Part shown: piece after piece, positions 35,036 through 46,484 of the stretch
Layout of the letters: the number at the start of each line of letters is the position of its first letter
Position numbering within the stretch: position 1 is the stretch's first letter
Source: Plasticicumulans lactativorans
Lineage (GTDB): Bacteria; Pseudomonadota; Gammaproteobacteria; Competibacterales; Competibacteraceae
Assembly: GCF_004341245.1 (NCBI RefSeq)
Contig: NZ_SLWY01000002.1
Location: 124,001 to 188,000 of the forward strand
Direction: 5' to 3'
Length of the DNA: 64,000 bases
Position numbers and translations under genes: made by a program
The notes under the pieces: model-generated
Told to the model about the DNA's origin: nothing
Database searches by the model: none
Seen by the model: only the letters and a program-made list of their open reading frames with translations

Positions 35036-36961
35036 ATGCCGGTCATCACGCTCCCCGACGGCAATCAGCGGGTGTTCGAGCACCCGGTCAGCGTTCAGGA
35101 GGTGGCGGCCGCCATCGGTACCGGTCTCGCCAAGGCGGCGCTGGCCGGCAGGGTCGACGGCCGCCTGGTCGACACCGCGTACCGGATCGAGCATGACGCG
35201 CAACTCGCCATCGTCACCGACCGTGACGCCGAGGGGCTCGAGATCATCCGCCACTCGACCGCGCACCTGCTCGCGCACGCGGTGAAGCAACTGTTCCCGG
35301 CCGTCCAGGTGACGATCGGACCGGTCATCGAGAACGGCTTCTATTACGACTTCGCTTTCGAGCGCTCCTTCACGCCGGAGGATCTCGTACGCATCGAGCA
35401 GCGGATGGAGGAGCTGGCTGCGCAGGACGTTCCCGTCGAACGCTCCGAGATGCCGCGCGACGAGGCCGTCGCCTTTTTTCGTGAGCAGGGCGAGCGCTAC
35501 AAGGCCGAGATCATCGCCGGGATCCCGTCGAACGAACCGATCTCGCTGTACCGGCAGGGCGATTTCATCGATCTCTGTCGCGGGCCGCACGTGCCGAGCA
35601 CCGGGCGTCTGCGCGCCTTCAAGCTGATGAAGGTCGCGGGGGCCTACTGGCGCGGCGACTCGAACAACGCGATGCTGCAGCGCATCTACGGCACGGCGTG
35701 GAGTGACAAGAAGGCGCTGAAGGACTACCTGCACCGCCTGGAAGAGGCCGAGAAGCGCGATCACCGGCGCATCGCCAGGCAGCTCGACCTGTTCCACATC
35801 CAGGACGAAGCCCCGGGCATGGTGTTCTGGCATCCCAACGGCTGGCAGATCTGGCAGGAGGTCGAGCAGTACATGCGGCGGCGCCTGCGCGGGAGCGGCT
35901 ACGTCGAGGTGCGCACGCCCCAGGTGGTCGATCGTGCGCTGTGGGAGAAGTCGGGGCACTGGGAGAACTACCGCGAAAACATGTTCACCACGCATTCCGA
36001 GTCACGGGACTACGCGGTGAAACCGATGAACTGCCCGTGCCACGTGCAGATCTTCAACCACGGCCTGCACAGCTATCGCGAGCTTCCCCTGCGCATGGCG
36101 GAGTTCGGCTCGTGCCACCGCAACGAGCCGACGGGGGCGCTGCACGGCCTGATGCGGGTGCGCGGCTTCACGCAGGACGACGCCCACATCTTCTGTACCG
36201 AGGATCAGGTGATCGCCGAATCGCGCGCCTTCAACGAACTCGCGATGAGCGTGTACGAGGATTTCGGCTTCACCGATGTCGCCGTCAAGCTGAGCCTGCG
36301 GCCCGACAAGCGCGCCGGTTCCGACGATGTGTGGGACAAGGCCGAAGAGGGGCTGCGCGAGGCGCTGCGTGCCTGTGGCGTCGAATGGGAGGAGCAGCCC
36401 GGCGAGGGGGCCTTCTACGGGCCCAAGGTGGAGTACCAGATTCGTGACGCCATCGGGCGGTCGTGGCAGGTCGGCACGCTGCAGCTCGACTTCGTCCTGC
36501 CGGCGCGGCTGGGGGCCGAATACGTGGCCGAGGACAACTCGCGCCAGGTCCCGGTGATGCTGCACCGGGCCGTGCTGGGGTCGATGGAGCGCTTTCTCGG
36601 CATCCTGATCGAGCATCATGCGGGTGCCATGCCGACGTGGCTCGCGCCGACCCAGGCCGTGGTCCTGAACATCACCGATCGCCAGGCGCAGGCGGTGTCC
36701 CGCTACGCCGAGCGCTTGCAGGCGCGGGGCTACCGGGCGCGGGCCGACTTGAGAAACGAAAAGATCGGCTTTAAGATTCGCGAGCACACCTTGTCGAAGG
36801 TCGCCTATCTGTTGGTGGTCGGCGACCGCGAGGTCGAAACTGATTCTGTGGCCGTGCGTACGCGTGAAGGCAAGGACCTGGGCGTCATGACGTTTCAGGC
36901 CTTCGAGGACATCCTCGCTGCCGACATCGCGAATCGCGGCCGTTTTGTTTTGGAGGGTTGA
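35036..36961 (+). CDS. thrS: Threonyl-tRNA synthetase
   Basis: 641 residues (E. coli 642). In order: TGS domain (1-62), editing domain with [16 protein letters not shown], class II core with the zinc Cys in [10 protein letters not shown] and motif 2 around [20 protein letters not shown], and the C-terminal anticodon domain. The ATG at 35036 is chosen by homology; the open frame upstream runs back into tRNA-Val. First gene of the thrS-infC-rpmI-rplT-pheS-pheT-ihfA run. The stop lies 3 nt before the infC start. Confidence 0.97.
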   Translation: MPVITLPDGNQRVFEHPVSVQEVAAAIGTGLAKAALAGRVDGRLVDTAYRIEHDAQLAIVTDRDAEGLEIIRHSTAHLLAHAVKQLFPAVQVTIGPVIENGFYYDFAFERSFTPEDLVRIEQRMEELAAQDVPVERSEMPRDEAVAFFREQGERYKAEIIAGIPSNEPISLYRQGDFIDLCRGPHVPSTGRLRAFKLMKVAGAYWRGDSNNAMLQRIYGTAWSDKKALKDYLHRLEEAEKRDHRRIARQLDLFHIQDEAPGMVFWHPNGWQIWQEVEQYMRRRLRGSGYVEVRTPQVVDRALWEKSGHWENYRENMFTTHSESRDYAVKPMNCPCHVQIFNHGLHSYRELPLRMAEFGSCHRNEPTGALHGLMRVRGFTQDDAHIFCTEDQVIAESRAFNELAMSVYEDFGFTDVAVKLSLRPDKRAGSDDVWDKAEEGLREALRACGVEWEEQPGEGAFYGPKVEYQIRDAIGRSWQVGTLQLDFVLPARLGAEYVAEDNSRQVPVMLHRAVLGSMERFLGILIEHHAGAMPTWLAPTQAVVLNITDRQAQAVSRYAERLQARGYRARADLRNEKIGFKIREHTLSKVAYLLVVGDREVETDSVAVRTREGKDLGVMTFQAFEDILAADIANRGRFVLEG

Positions 36962-36964
36962 GAT

Positions 36965-37486
36965 ATAGCTGCCAACACTGAAAACCGGGTCAACGGCGAG
37001 ATCACGGCCCGGGAAGTGCGCCTGATCGACCAGAACGGCGAACAGGCCGGGATCATGTCTCTGATCCAGGCCATGCGGGTGGCTGAAGAGGCGGAACTTG
37101 ATCTCGTCGAGATTTCTCCGACTGCCAAGCCGCCTGTCTGCCGCATCATGGATTACGGCAAGTTCCGGTTCGAACAGCAAAAGAAGGCGGCTGAAGCCCG
37201 TAAGAAGCAGAAGCAGATACAAGTCAAGGAAGTGAAGTTCCGTCCAGGCACGGATGAAGGGGACTACCAGGTAAAACTACGCAACCTGGTCCGTTTCCTT
37301 GGAGAAGGTGACAAGGCCAAGATCACGCTGCGGTTTCGCGGGCGTGAGGTCGTTCACCAGGATATTGGACTCAACCTGCTGAAGCGCATCGAAGATGATC
37401 TGAGCGAGCATGGCTCGGTCGAGCAGCGGCCGAAGATGGAAGGTCGCCAGATGGTCATGGTCATCGCGCCGACGAAAAAGAAGTAG
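36965..37486 (+). CDS. infC: Translation initiation factor IF-3 with rare ATA start
   Basis: 173 residues. IF-3 binds the 30S subunit and rejects wrong start codons and tRNAs. Conserved stretches include [47 protein letters not shown] and [14 protein letters not shown]. No ATG, GTG or TTG start lets the conserved N-terminus be made: the frame has a stop at 36959-36961. ATA at 36965 follows GGAGGG by 8 nt and starts [11 protein letters not shown]. Rare starts (ATT in E. coli) let IF-3 repress its own translation. Automated calls would start at the GTG at 37016 and lose 17 residues. Confidence 0.93.
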   Translation: MAANTENRVNGEITAREVRLIDQNGEQAGIMSLIQAMRVAEEAELDLVEISPTAKPPVCRIMDYGKFRFEQQKKAAEARKKQKQIQVKEVKFRPGTDEGDYQVKLRNLVRFLGEGDKAKITLRFRGREVVHQDIGLNLLKRIEDDLSEHGSVEQRPKMEGRQMVMVIAPTKKK

Positions 37487-37548
37487 GCCTCGGTGCGCAG
37501 CGGGTTGGCTCCGTTCATCGAGTCACCCTAATGCGGAGTAGTTGAATC

Positions 37549-37746
37549 ATGCCCAAGATGAAAAGCAATCGCGGTGCGGCGAAACGGTTTTCACGCACCG
37601 GTTCTGGCGGTTTCAAGCGTTCGCAGGCTTTTGCGCGCCACATCCTCACCAAGAAGACCACCAAGCGGAAGCGCCAGCTGCGTGAACCCGCGATGGTCGC
37701 CGCGGTGGATGCACCGATGGTGCGCCGCATGCTGCCGTACGCGTAA
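37549..37746 (+). CDS. rpmI: Ribosomal protein L35
   Basis: 65 residues, the standard length, very basic ([33 protein letters not shown]). It sits between infC and rplT, 62 bp and 30 bp away. In E. coli L20 represses translation of this gene; the sequence between infC and rpmI was not folded to test that here. Confidence 0.96.
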   Translation: MPKMKSNRGAAKRFSRTGSGGFKRSQAFARHILTKKTTKRKRQLREPAMVAAVDAPMVRRMLPYA

Positions 37747-37776
37747 CGCGAATCGCGAGAATAGAGGTTCAGTGAA

Positions 37777-38139
37777 ATGCCACGAGTGAAGCGCGGTGTA
37801 ACCGCACACGCCCGCCACAAGAAGGTGCTCGACAAGGCCAAGGGCTACTACGGTGCCCGGTCGCGGGTGTATCGGGTCGCCAAGCAGGCCGTTACCAAGG
37901 CGGCGCAGTACGCCTACCGTGACCGTCGTCAGAAGAAGCGCCAGTTCCGGGCCCTGTGGATCGTTCGCATCAACGCCCAGGCGCGTGTCTGCGGGCTTTC
38001 CTACAGCCGCCTGATCGGCGGCCTCAAGAAGGCGGCCATCGAGATCGATCGCAAGGTACTCGCCGACATGGCCGTGTTCGACAAGCCGGCATTTGCCGCG
38101 GTGGCCAGCAAAGCCAAGGCCGCCCTCGGCATCGCCTGA
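37777..38139 (+). CDS. rplT: Ribosomal protein L20
   Basis: 120 residues (family 117-120), basic and helical: [54 protein letters not shown]. It binds 23S rRNA early in 50S assembly and in E. coli represses rpmI-rplT translation. A strong hairpin with a T-run follows before pheS. Confidence 0.97.
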   Translation: MPRVKRGVTAHARHKKVLDKAKGYYGARSRVYRVAKQAVTKAAQYAYRDRRQKKRQFRALWIVRINAQARVCGLSYSRLIGGLKKAAIEIDRKVLADMAVFDKPAFAAVASKAKAALGIA

Positions 38140-38150
38140 GTCGCTTGGCC

Positions 38151-38214
38151 CCACCCGACACGGGTGGCGGCGTGTAGAGAAGGGGAAAGGGGCGTGCCAC
38201 CTTTCCCCTTTTTT
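38151..38214 (+). terminator. Tandem hairpins with T-run between rplT and pheS (attenuator candidate)
   Basis: A first 7-bp hairpin (CCACCCG 38151-38157 against CGGGTGG 38161-38167) precedes a strong terminator: GGGGAAAGG 38182-38190 against CCTTTCCCC 38200-38208, then TTTTTT at 38209-38214. pheS starts 28 nt later. E. coli has an attenuator here with a Phe-rich leader peptide; no Phe-rich leader ORF is seen. Confidence 0.85.
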
Positions 38215-38218
38215 GTGA

Positions 38219-39259
<1,041 letters not shown>

Positions 39260-39296
39260 TGCGCGGAACGCCCGATCGCGAACCAGAGACCGAACG

Positions 39297-41675
39297 ATGA
39301 AGATCAGTGAACAATGGCTCCGGGAGTGGGTGAACCCGGAGGTGTCGCGCCCGGCGCTGGTGGCGCAGTTGTCGATGGCGGGCCTCGAAGTCGACGCGGT
39401 TACGCCCGTGGCTCCCGCCTTCGACGGCGTCGTCGTCGCCGAGGTGCAGACGCTGGAGCGACACCCCGACGCCGACAAGCTGGTCGTCTGCCGGGTCGAT
39501 GCCGGCACCGGCCATCTGCTGCAGATCGTCTGTGGCGCGCCCAACGTGGTGGCCGGCATGAAGGTGCCGTGCGCGATGGTCGGGGCCGTGCTGCCGGGCG
39601 ATCTGCGCATCCGCAAGTCGAAACTGCGCGGCGTCGAGTCCCACGGCATGCTGTGCTCGGCGCGGGAGCTCGGCCTGTCCGAAGACCACACCGGTTTGCT
39701 GGCGTTGCCCGCCGCCGCCCCCGTCGGCGTTGCCGTGCGTGACTACCTCGGGCTCGACGACCATGTGATCGAAGTCGACCTCACCCCCAACCGTGGCGAC
39801 TGCCTGAGCGTGCATGGCGTGGCCCGCGAGGTCGCGGCGCTCAATCGCTGCGCGCTGGCAGCGCCCCCGGTTGCCGCCGTCGCCGCCACCATCGCCGATA
39901 CCTTCCCGGTGCTCGTCGAGGCCGCTGCCGATTGTCCGCGCTACGCCGGCCGGGTCGTACGCGGCGTCGATGCCGGGGCCGCGACGCCGCTGTGGCTGCA
40001 GGAGCGCCTGCGTCGCGCGGGTCTGCGCAGCCTCGGCCCGCTGGTGGATGTGACGAACTACGTGATGCTCGAACTCGGGCAACCGATGCATGCCTTCGAT
40101 CTCGGCCGGCTCGAGGGGGGGATCGTCGTGCGCCATTCACGTGCGGGTGAAACCCTCGAACTGCTCAATGGCAGTGTGCTCGACCTGGCGGCCGGCGAGT
40201 TGCTGATCGCCGACGGCCAGGGCCCCCTGGCGCTCGCCGGCATCATGGGCGGCGTTGCCAGCGGGTGCACCGACACCACGCGGGACGTCTTCCTCGAGAG
40301 CGCGTTCTTCGCGCCCCGGCCACTGGCGGGGCGTGCCCGGCGCTACGGTCTGCACACCGATTCGTCGCACCGCTTCGAGCGTGGCGTGGACCCTGCGCTG
40401 CAGGTGCCCGCGCTGGAGCGGGCGACGCAGCTGCTGCTCGACATTGCCGGGGGGAGTGCCGGGCCGCTCACCGAGATCACCAGTGCGGGCGAGCTACCGC
40501 AGGCGACGGTCGTGACGCTGCGGCAGGCCCGCATCCAGCGGCTGCTCGGCATCGACATCCCGCCCGCCGAGACTGCCGATCTGCTCGAACGCCTCGGCAT
40601 GAGCGTCGATTCCGTCGCGGACGGCTGGCGGGTCACGCCGCCGAGCTGGCGCTTCGATGTCGCCATCGAAGAAGATCTGATCGAGGAGATCGGTCGCGTG
40701 CGCGGCTACGACCGCCTGCCGCTGCATCGCCCGCTGAGCCGCTTCGCGATCGCCCCCATCCCCGAAACGCGGATCACGCTCGACCGCCTGCGGGCGATCC
40801 TGGTCGACCGCGGCTACCAGGAAGCCATTACCTACAGCTTCGTCGACCCCGCCTTCCAGGCGGCACTTGATCCCGCCACCGCGCCGGTGGCGCTCGCCAA
40901 TCCGATCTCGGCTGAGCTCGCGGTGATGCGGACCTCCCTGTGGCCGGGGCTGCTCAAGGCGCTCGACCACAACCGCAAGCGCCAGCAGGGCCGCGTGCGC
41001 CTGTTCGAGAGCGGGCTGCGCTTCGTCCAGACCGACGCCGCGCTGCTGCAGGACCGGCGCATCGGCGGTGTGGCCTGCGGCACGGCCGAACCCGAGCAAT
41101 GGGGTGTCCCGGCGCGGGCGGTCGACTTCTTCGACGTCAAAGGGGATGTCGAAGCCCTGCTCGCAGCGTCGGGGTGTGGCGACGCCGTCCGTTTCGTGGC
41201 AGCAGCGCATCCGGCGCTGCATCCGGGGCAGGGGGCGCGCATCGAGTGGGAAGGCGAACTCATCGGCTGGATGGGCCAGTTGCACCCGGCGGTAGAGAAG
41301 GCACTCGATCTCGATGGCCCGATCTATCTGTTCGAACTGGCGCTCGACGCCGTTACGGACGCACGCCTGCCGCGGTTCACGGAGCTGTCGAGGTTCCCCG
41401 CCATTCGCCGCGACCTCGCGATCCTCCTCGCGGAGGACGTGGCGGCGACGGCAGTCGTCGAATGCATCCGTACCTACGGCGGCGAGTGGCTGCGCGACGT
41501 CCAGTTGTTCGACGTGTACCGCGGCAAAGGGATCGATCGGGGGCTGAAGAGCCTGGCTTTAGGCTTGATTCTGCAGGACTTTTCGCGCACCCTTACGGAC
41601 CCCGACGTCGATGACGTCATTTCCCGAATCGTCGCCGGACTCTCCTCCCGGTTCGGCGCCTCGCTCAGGGCTTGA
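39297..41675 (+). CDS. pheT: Phenylalanyl-tRNA synthetase beta subunit
   Basis: 792 residues (E. coli 795). An N-terminal tRNA-binding OB domain ([20 protein letters not shown]), B3/B4 editing region, B5 domain, an inactive class II core ([20 protein letters not shown]) and a C-terminal anticodon-binding ferredoxin-like domain ([20 protein letters not shown]). The ATG at 39297 starts [16 protein letters not shown]; the longer open frame overlaps pheS. Its stop is 5 nt before the ihfA ATG. Confidence 0.97.
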   Translation: MKISEQWLREWVNPEVSRPALVAQLSMAGLEVDAVTPVAPAFDGVVVAEVQTLERHPDADKLVVCRVDAGTGHLLQIVCGAPNVVAGMKVPCAMVGAVLPGDLRIRKSKLRGVESHGMLCSARELGLSEDHTGLLALPAAAPVGVAVRDYLGLDDHVIEVDLTPNRGDCLSVHGVAREVAALNRCALAAPPVAAVAATIADTFPVLVEAAADCPRYAGRVVRGVDAGAATPLWLQERLRRAGLRSLGPLVDVTNYVMLELGQPMHAFDLGRLEGGIVVRHSRAGETLELLNGSVLDLAAGELLIADGQGPLALAGIMGGVASGCTDTTRDVFLESAFFAPRPLAGRARRYGLHTDSSHRFERGVDPALQVPALERATQLLLDIAGGSAGPLTEITSAGELPQATVVTLRQARIQRLLGIDIPPAETADLLERLGMSVDSVADGWRVTPPSWRFDVAIEEDLIEEIGRVRGYDRLPLHRPLSRFAIAPIPETRITLDRLRAILVDRGYQEAITYSFVDPAFQAALDPATAPVALANPISAELAVMRTSLWPGLLKALDHNRKRQQGRVRLFESGLRFVQTDAALLQDRRIGGVACGTAEPEQWGVPARAVDFFDVKGDVEALLAASGCGDAVRFVAAAHPALHPGQGARIEWEGELIGWMGQLHPAVEKALDLDGPIYLFELALDAVTDARLPRFTELSRFPAIRRDLAILLAEDVAATAVVECIRTYGGEWLRDVQLFDVYRGKGIDRGLKSLALGLILQDFSRTLTDPDVDDVISRIVAGLSSRFGASLRA

Positions 41676-41680
41676 TCGCT

Positions 41681-42001
41681 ATGGCACTCACCAAGGCCGA
41701 CATGGCCGAACGGCTGTTCGATGAACTCGGGCTGAACAAGCGTGAAGCCAAGGAACTCGTCGAGTTGTTCTTCGAGGAAATTCGCGGTGCGCTCGAGGAC
41801 GGCGAACAGGTCAAGCTGTCCGGATTCGGCAACTTCGATCTGCGTGACAAAAACCAGCGCCCGGGGCGTAACCCCAAGACCGGCGAGGAGATTCCGATCA
41901 CCGCGCGGCGCGTGGTGACCTTCCGCCCCGGTCAGAAGCTGAAGACCCGCGTCGAGGAGTACTCCGAGCGCTTCGCCGCCTCCGAGCTCGGCAGGGCTTG
42001 A
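41681..42001 (+). CDS. ihfA: Integration host factor subunit alpha
   Basis: 106 residues. It matches IHF-alpha closely: [40 protein letters not shown] and the DNA-bending arm [21 protein letters not shown] bends DNA and commonly helps sigma54 activators reach RNA polymerase, relevant to the two sigma54 promoters here. The ATG at 41681 is preferred to a TTG at 41672. Last gene of the thrS operon. The tRNA-Pro promoter overlaps its stop codon. Confidence 0.96.
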   Translation: MALTKADMAERLFDELGLNKREAKELVELFFEEIRGALEDGEQVKLSGFGNFDLRDKNQRPGRNPKTGEEIPITARRVVTFRPGQKLKTRVEEYSERFAASELGRA

Positions 42002-42025
42002 AATGGCCTTGTGGCTGCGTAGAAT
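41998..42025 (+). promoter_or_regulatory. Promoter of tRNA-Pro
   Basis: TTGAAA at 41998-42003, overlapping the ihfA stop, 16-bp spacer, TAGAAT at 42020-42025. Confidence 0.6.
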
Positions 42026-42070
42026 ACGCGGCCTTGCCATGGGGGCCTCGGCCACCATGGGCCAAGAATC

Positions 42071-42149
<79 letters not shown>

Positions 42150-42153
42150 ATTC

Positions 42154-42193
42154 AAGCCAAACCAGTTGCTTAGCTGGTTTGGCTTTTTGTTTT
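42154..42193 (+). terminator. Terminator of tRNA-Pro
   Basis: A 12-bp perfect stem (AAGCCAAACCAG 42154-42165 against CTGGTTTGGCTT 42174-42185) followed by TTTGTTTT. Confidence 0.92.
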
Positions 42194-42678
42194 ACAGGTG
42201 TTCGATGAAATTTCTTGAGAATTCCCCTGTGAACGTCCGGTGCTAGCGGCTCCCCAATGGTGGCGGGCAGCGGGGGCGAAGCGCTTGGCCGTTGCTGGAG
42301 CGGCCAGTATCAAGGAGCTTGGTAACGTGTCCGGGCACGGGCTCCCTGTGCGCGCGGGGCATGCGGTGGGTTCTCCGTCACAGTGGTCGGCGGATTCGGC
42401 AACGGGGCTGTGCACATGTCTGTCGACCCCCGCCAGGCAGTGACGGCTTGTCGGGCATTGTTGAGTTTCGGATACTATTCGCTTCCGCGATCAGACTGGG
42501 CGTGGCCTGCTACGAGCGTGCAACTCCCGTTGACTGACAATCAGACCCTTGTAGGCTTGCGCCCCGCTTGGCCCGCCTTCCCGCCGTTCTCGTGCTCGTC
42601 GCCGTTCATGTCGGGTCGCCCGATGTGCGACGAACCCGGAGGGGGGGCGGAGCGGTTGCGGGGCGGGTCCTAACCCTT
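42194..42678 (+). other. 485-bp stretch without a recognised gene; tRNA-Leu promoter near its end
   Basis: Short open frames of 67-96 codons occur, but none has a ribosome site or a recognisable protein. TTGACT at 42530-42535, 16-bp spacer and TAGGCT at 42552-42557, followed by a GC-rich discriminator, looks like a stable-RNA promoter for tRNA-Leu about 120 bp downstream. A small RNA in the first 300 bp cannot be excluded; it is not SRP RNA, 6S RNA or tmRNA as far as their conserved cores can be recognised. Confidence 0.4.
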
Positions 42679-42763
42679 GCGAAAGTGGCGAAATCGGTAG
42701 ACGCGCTGGATTTAGGTTCCAGTGGGGCAACCCGTGAGAGTTCGAGTCTCTCCTTTCGCACCA
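42679..42763 (+). tRNA. tRNA-Leu (TAG)
   Basis: 85 nt with CCA and the long variable arm of tRNA-Leu. Acceptor GCGAAAG pairs with CTTTCGC and the anticodon loop is TTTAGGT (TAG). It lies upstream of tig, as in many gammaproteobacteria. Confidence 0.97.
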
Positions 42764-42782
42764 TCCGGAGCGGGATCTCCCA

Positions 42783-42822
42783 GGTCGGACCGTGACCGGG
42801 TCCGATCCATTACTTTTCCTTG
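42783..42822 (+). terminator. Probable terminator between tRNA-Leu and tig
   Basis: GGTCGGACC at 42783-42791 pairs with GGTCCGATC at 42799-42807 (one G-T wobble), followed by a loose T-rich tract (attacttttcctt). tig starts 19 nt later, so tig may depend on readthrough. Confidence 0.5.
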
Positions 42823-42840
42823 TGTAGCAGAGGTGTGCAG

Positions 42841-44157
42841 ATGCAGGTTTCAGTTGAAGAGCTTGGCGGTCTCGAGCGTCGTTTGGTCGTGCAAGTCCCT
42901 TCCGCCAAGGTCGAGCAGGAAATCGAGTCTCGTCTGCAGTCCCTGTCGCGCAAGGTGAAGCTCGATGGTTTCCGTCCGGGCAAGGTGCCGCTCAAGGTCG
43001 TCAAGCGCATGTACGGCCCCCAGGTTCGCCAGGAAGTCCTCGGCGACATGGTCGAGAAGAGTTTCCAGGAGGCCGTAAGCGAGCGGAAGTTGCGTCCTGC
43101 GAGCGGCCCGCATATCGAGCCCAGGCAGGTGGTCGAGGGGCAGGATCTCGAGTACGTGGCGACTTTCGAGGTCGTGCCGGAGATCGAGGTCGGTGGTTTC
43201 GAGTCGATCGCCGTCGAGCGTCCGACGGCCAGTGTCACTGATGCCGATGTCGACGCCATGCTGGAGACGTTGCGCAAGCAACGCACCAACTGGGTTCCGG
43301 TCGAACGCCCCGCGCAGTCGGGGGATCGTGTGACGATCACCTTCGAAGGCAAGATCGACGGTGCCGACTTCCCCGGCAACAAGGGGGACGACGTGCCGGT
43401 GATCATCGGCGCCGGCGGAATGCTCAAGGATTTCGAGGACGGTATGCTCGGGATGACGACGGGGGAGGCCAAGACGCTGGACGTCGCCTTCCCGGCGGAT
43501 TACCACGGCGCGGAGGTCGCAGGAAAGGTGGCGCAGTTCACCGTTCGTGCTTCGGCGGTTGCCGAGCCCAACCTGCCGACGGTCGACGAGGAATTCGCGA
43601 AAGCGTTCGGGGTCGAAGACGGCGGCGTGGATGCCTTGCGTCAGACCCTCAAGGAGAACATGGAGCGTGAGCTGGCTCAGGGGGTCAAGGCCGCCGTCAA
43701 GCGGCAGGTGATGGAGGGGCTGCTGTCGGCCAATCCGATCGATCTGCCGAAGGTTTTGGTCAGCGAGGAGATCGATCGTCTGGCGCAACAGGCAGGCTTC
43801 CCGGCGGCCAGCGGGGAGGCTGAGGAGGCGGCGAAGATCAAGAATTCGATCTTCGAGACGGAAGCCCGCCGACGCGTCGCACTCGGCCTGCTGATTTCGC
43901 GCCTCGTTGCGGCGCACGACATCAAGCTCGACAGTGTGCGTGTGCTGGATCATGTGCGTGCGATGGCGGCGACCTACCAGGAGCCCGACGAGGTGGTGCA
44001 GTGGTACCTGAAGAACCCGCAGGCGCTCGAAGGCGTGCGTGCCTTGGCGCTCGAAGATACGGTGGTCGAATGGCTGCTGGAGCGCGCCCAGGTCACCGAG
44101 CAGCCGAGCAGTTTTGATGCGGTGATGCGGCCGGGCAAGTCGCCCGCGGCCGTTTGA
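42841..44157 (+). CDS. tig: Trigger factor
   Basis: 438 residues. A ribosome-binding N-domain with the L23-contact signature ([19 protein letters not shown]), then a PPIase FKBP domain ([20 protein letters not shown]), then a helical C-domain. It is the first chaperone met by nascent chains. The ATG at 42841 follows AGAGGTG; the frame is open a little further upstream. First gene of the tig-clpP-clpX-lon block. Confidence 0.97.
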   Translation: MQVSVEELGGLERRLVVQVPSAKVEQEIESRLQSLSRKVKLDGFRPGKVPLKVVKRMYGPQVRQEVLGDMVEKSFQEAVSERKLRPASGPHIEPRQVVEGQDLEYVATFEVVPEIEVGGFESIAVERPTASVTDADVDAMLETLRKQRTNWVPVERPAQSGDRVTITFEGKIDGADFPGNKGDDVPVIIGAGGMLKDFEDGMLGMTTGEAKTLDVAFPADYHGAEVAGKVAQFTVRASAVAEPNLPTVDEEFAKAFGVEDGGVDALRQTLKENMERELAQGVKAAVKRQVMEGLLSANPIDLPKVLVSEEIDRLAQQAGFPAASGEAEEAAKIKNSIFETEARRRVALGLLISRLVAAHDIKLDSVRVLDHVRAMAATYQEPDEVVQWYLKNPQALEGVRALALEDTVVEWLLERAQVTEQPSSFDAVMRPGKSPAAV

Positions 44158-44176
44158 TCGAGAGGTGAGTACAGTG

Positions 44177-44818
44177 ATGGTCCCGACGAGTTCCTCAGCG
44201 ACGCAGGTCAAGGCCCTCAATCTGGTGCCGATGGTGATCGAGCAGACCTCTCGGGGCGAGCGCGCATACGATATCTATTCGCGCCTGCTGAAGGAGCGCG
44301 TGATCTTCCTGGTCGGCCCGGTCGAGGACTACATGGCCAACCTCGTCGTCGCCCAGCTGCTGTTCCTGGAGGCCGAGAACCCCGACAAGGACATCCATCT
44401 GTACATCAATTCACCGGGCGGCTCGGTGAGCGCCGGGATGGCGATCTACGACACGATGCAGTTCATCAAGCCTGACGTGAGCACGATGTGCGTCGGCCAG
44501 GCGGCGAGCATGGGCGCGCTGCTGCTCGCCGGCGGGGCCAAGGGCAAGCGCTACTGCCTGCCGCACTCGCGCATCATGATTCACCAGCCGCTGGGCGGGT
44601 TCTCCGGGCAGGCGAGCGATATCGACATTCATGCGCGCGAGATTCTCCTGATTCGTGACCGGCTCAATCGCGTGCTGGCGAAGCACACCGGCCAGCCCAT
44701 CGAGCGTATCGCTGTCGACACCGATCGCGACAACTTCATGGGAGGAGAGGACGCGGTCGCCTATGGCCTGATCGACTCCGTGCTCGCGCATCGCGGTGCT
44801 GCCGCTGGTCCCGCCTGA
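44177..44818 (+). CDS. clpP: ATP-dependent Clp protease proteolytic subunit
   Basis: About 213 residues. The catalytic Ser is in [11 protein letters not shown], the His in [11 protein letters not shown] and the Asp follows in the [10 protein letters not shown] helix region. It forms a double heptamer barrel fed by ClpX. Starts at GTG 44165, GTG 44174 or ATG 44177 are all in frame. The AGAGGTGAG site at 44161-44169 overlaps the first, so the ATG or nearby GTG is more likely. Confidence 0.96.
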   Translation: MVPTSSSATQVKALNLVPMVIEQTSRGERAYDIYSRLLKERVIFLVGPVEDYMANLVVAQLLFLEAENPDKDIHLYINSPGGSVSAGMAIYDTMQFIKPDVSTMCVGQAASMGALLLAGGAKGKRYCLPHSRIMIHQPLGGFSGQASDIDIHAREILLIRDRLNRVLAKHTGQPIERIAVDTDRDNFMGGEDAVAYGLIDSVLAHRGAAAGPA

Positions 44819-44834
44819 AGCCCCCCACCGCATG

Positions 44835-44871
44835 GCGGCGTGGTGCCGCTGGAAGCACGGCACCACGCCGC
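44835..44871 (+). terminator. 14-bp hairpin after clpP
   Basis: Positions 44835-44848 pair perfectly with 44858-44871 around 9 nt, 17 nt past the clpP stop. The T-run is poor, so termination may be partial. Confidence 0.55.
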
Positions 44872-45038
44872 GTCTTGGCGTTTCCTTGCCTTGCCGCGGA
44901 CGGCGTAGTTGAATAGAAGCCGTCAGGTAGCATTGAAACCCTCCTTTCCGCGGCTGTCCTGTCGGTTGCGGCGCTTTTGTGGAGCCGGATTCGCGACGCT
45001 GTAGGCGAGCCGGCGAGCCTTCCGTGTGAGGACTGCGT

Positions 45039-46316
45039 ATGAGCAAAGATCGAAACGACAGGAGCGACGATGGCAAGCTTCTGTACTGTTCCTTCTGCGG
45101 CAAAAGTCAGCATGAGGTTCGCAAGCTGATCGCGGGGCCGAACGTCTTCATCTGCGACGAATGTGTCGAACTGTGCAATGACATCATCCGCGAGGAGATG
45201 GAGGAGAAGGCCCCGGCCGTTGCCAGCAAACTGCCGAAGCCGCACGAGATCAAGCAGGTGCTTTCCGAGTACGTGATCGGCCAGGACCAGGCGAAGAAGG
45301 TCTTGGCCGTTGCGGTTTACAACCATTACAAGCGGCTTGAACTGCGTCGCGGCAAGGACGACGTCGAGGTTGCGAAGAGCAACATCCTGTTGATCGGGCC
45401 GACCGGGTCGGGCAAGACGCTGCTGGCGGAGACGCTTGCGCGCCTGCTGAATGTACCGTTCACGATCGCCGATGCCACGACGCTGACCGAAGCCGGCTAC
45501 GTCGGTGAGGACGTCGAGAACATCATCCAGAAACTGCTGCAGAAGTGCGACTACGACGTGGAGAAGGCACAGACCGGGATCGTCTACATTGATGAGATCG
45601 ACAAGATCTCGCGCAAGTCCGACAACCCGTCGATCACGCGCGACGTTTCCGGAGAGGGCGTCCAGCAGGCGCTGCTCAAGCTCATCGAGGGCACCGTGGC
45701 CTCGGTGCCTCCGCAAGGTGGACGCAAGCATCCGCAGCAGGAATTCCTGCAGGTGGACACATCCAATATTCTGTTCATCTGCGGTGGGGCTTTCGCGGGG
45801 CTCGACAAGGTGATCCGCAGCCGCTCCGAGAAGGGCGGCATTGGTTTCTCGGCCGAGGTCAAGAGCGCCACCTTGAACAAGGGGATTGGTGAGTCGCTGA
45901 AGGAAGTCGAGCCCGAGGATCTGATCAAGTACGGCCTGATCCCGGAGTTCGTGGGGCGCTTGCCGGTCATTGCCACGCTTGACGAACTGGACGAGGAAGC
46001 CCTCGTTCGGATCCTCACGGAGCCGAAGAACGCCATCACCAAGCAGTTCGCCCGCCTGTTCGACATGGAGGGGTGTGAGCTCGAGTTCCGTGAGGACGCT
46101 TTGCGTGCGGTGTCGCGCAAGGCGATGGAGCGCAAGACGGGAGCCCGGGGTCTGCGGACGATTCTCGAACACGTCCTTCTCGACACGATGTACGACCTGC
46201 CAAGCCTGGAGGGCGTCAGCAAGGTCGTGGTCGATGAGGGGGTGATTCGCGGTGACGCAAAGCCCTACATCATGTATGAAAACTCGGCGCCGCGCCGTGC
46301 GGCTTCGGCCGACTGA
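45039..46316 (+). CDS. clpX: Clp protease ATP-binding subunit ClpX
   Basis: 425 residues. The N-terminal zinc-binding domain has four Cys ([23 protein letters not shown]). The AAA+ core has Walker A GPTGSGKT, Walker [10 protein letters not shown] and the ClpP-docking loop [10 protein letters not shown]. It unfolds tagged proteins for ClpP. The ATG at 45039 follows GAGGAC. 220 bp separate it from clpP, so it may also have its own promoter. Confidence 0.97.
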   Translation: MSKDRNDRSDDGKLLYCSFCGKSQHEVRKLIAGPNVFICDECVELCNDIIREEMEEKAPAVASKLPKPHEIKQVLSEYVIGQDQAKKVLAVAVYNHYKRLELRRGKDDVEVAKSNILLIGPTGSGKTLLAETLARLLNVPFTIADATTLTEAGYVGEDVENIIQKLLQKCDYDVEKAQTGIVYIDEIDKISRKSDNPSITRDVSGEGVQQALLKLIEGTVASVPPQGGRKHPQQEFLQVDTSNILFICGGAFAGLDKVIRSRSEKGGIGFSAEVKSATLNKGIGESLKEVEPEDLIKYGLIPEFVGRLPVIATLDELDEEALVRILTEPKNAITKQFARLFDMEGCELEFREDALRAVSRKAMERKTGARGLRTILEHVLLDTMYDLPSLEGVSKVVVDEGVIRGDAKPYIMYENSAPRRAASAD

Positions 46317-46344
46317 CGCGGGAAACCGGTGAGCGCGTTTCGTT

Positions 46345-46375
46345 TGCCCGCTATACCGAACTCGGGTAGCGGGCA
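46345..46375 (+). terminator. Hairpin after clpX
   Basis: TGCCCGCTA at 46345-46353 pairs perfectly with 46367-46375; an inner CCGA/CGG pairing shortens the loop. Only a short T stretch follows (tgtctt). Confidence 0.5.
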
Positions 46376-46378
46376 TGT

Positions 46379-46407
46379 CTTGAAGTTGCGGGTGCTCCCG
46401 CCCATAT
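46379..46407 (+). promoter_or_regulatory. Heat-shock (sigma32) promoter of lon
   Basis: CTTGAA at 46379-46384, 15 bases, then GCCCATAT at 46400-46407. This fits the RpoH consensus CTTGAA-N12 to 17-CCCCATNT with one mismatch. lon is a classic heat-shock gene. Confidence 0.65.
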
Positions 46408-46484
46408 ATGGGAAGTAACGCTTCTGTTCCTCAGCAATGACTGCTGCGGGCGAACCGCCGATTCCTACGATGGAGCAAGATCCC

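Noticed and set aside
42240-42673. Short frames before tRNA-Leu
   Set aside because: No ribosome sites, overlapping frames of similar length and no recognisable protein.
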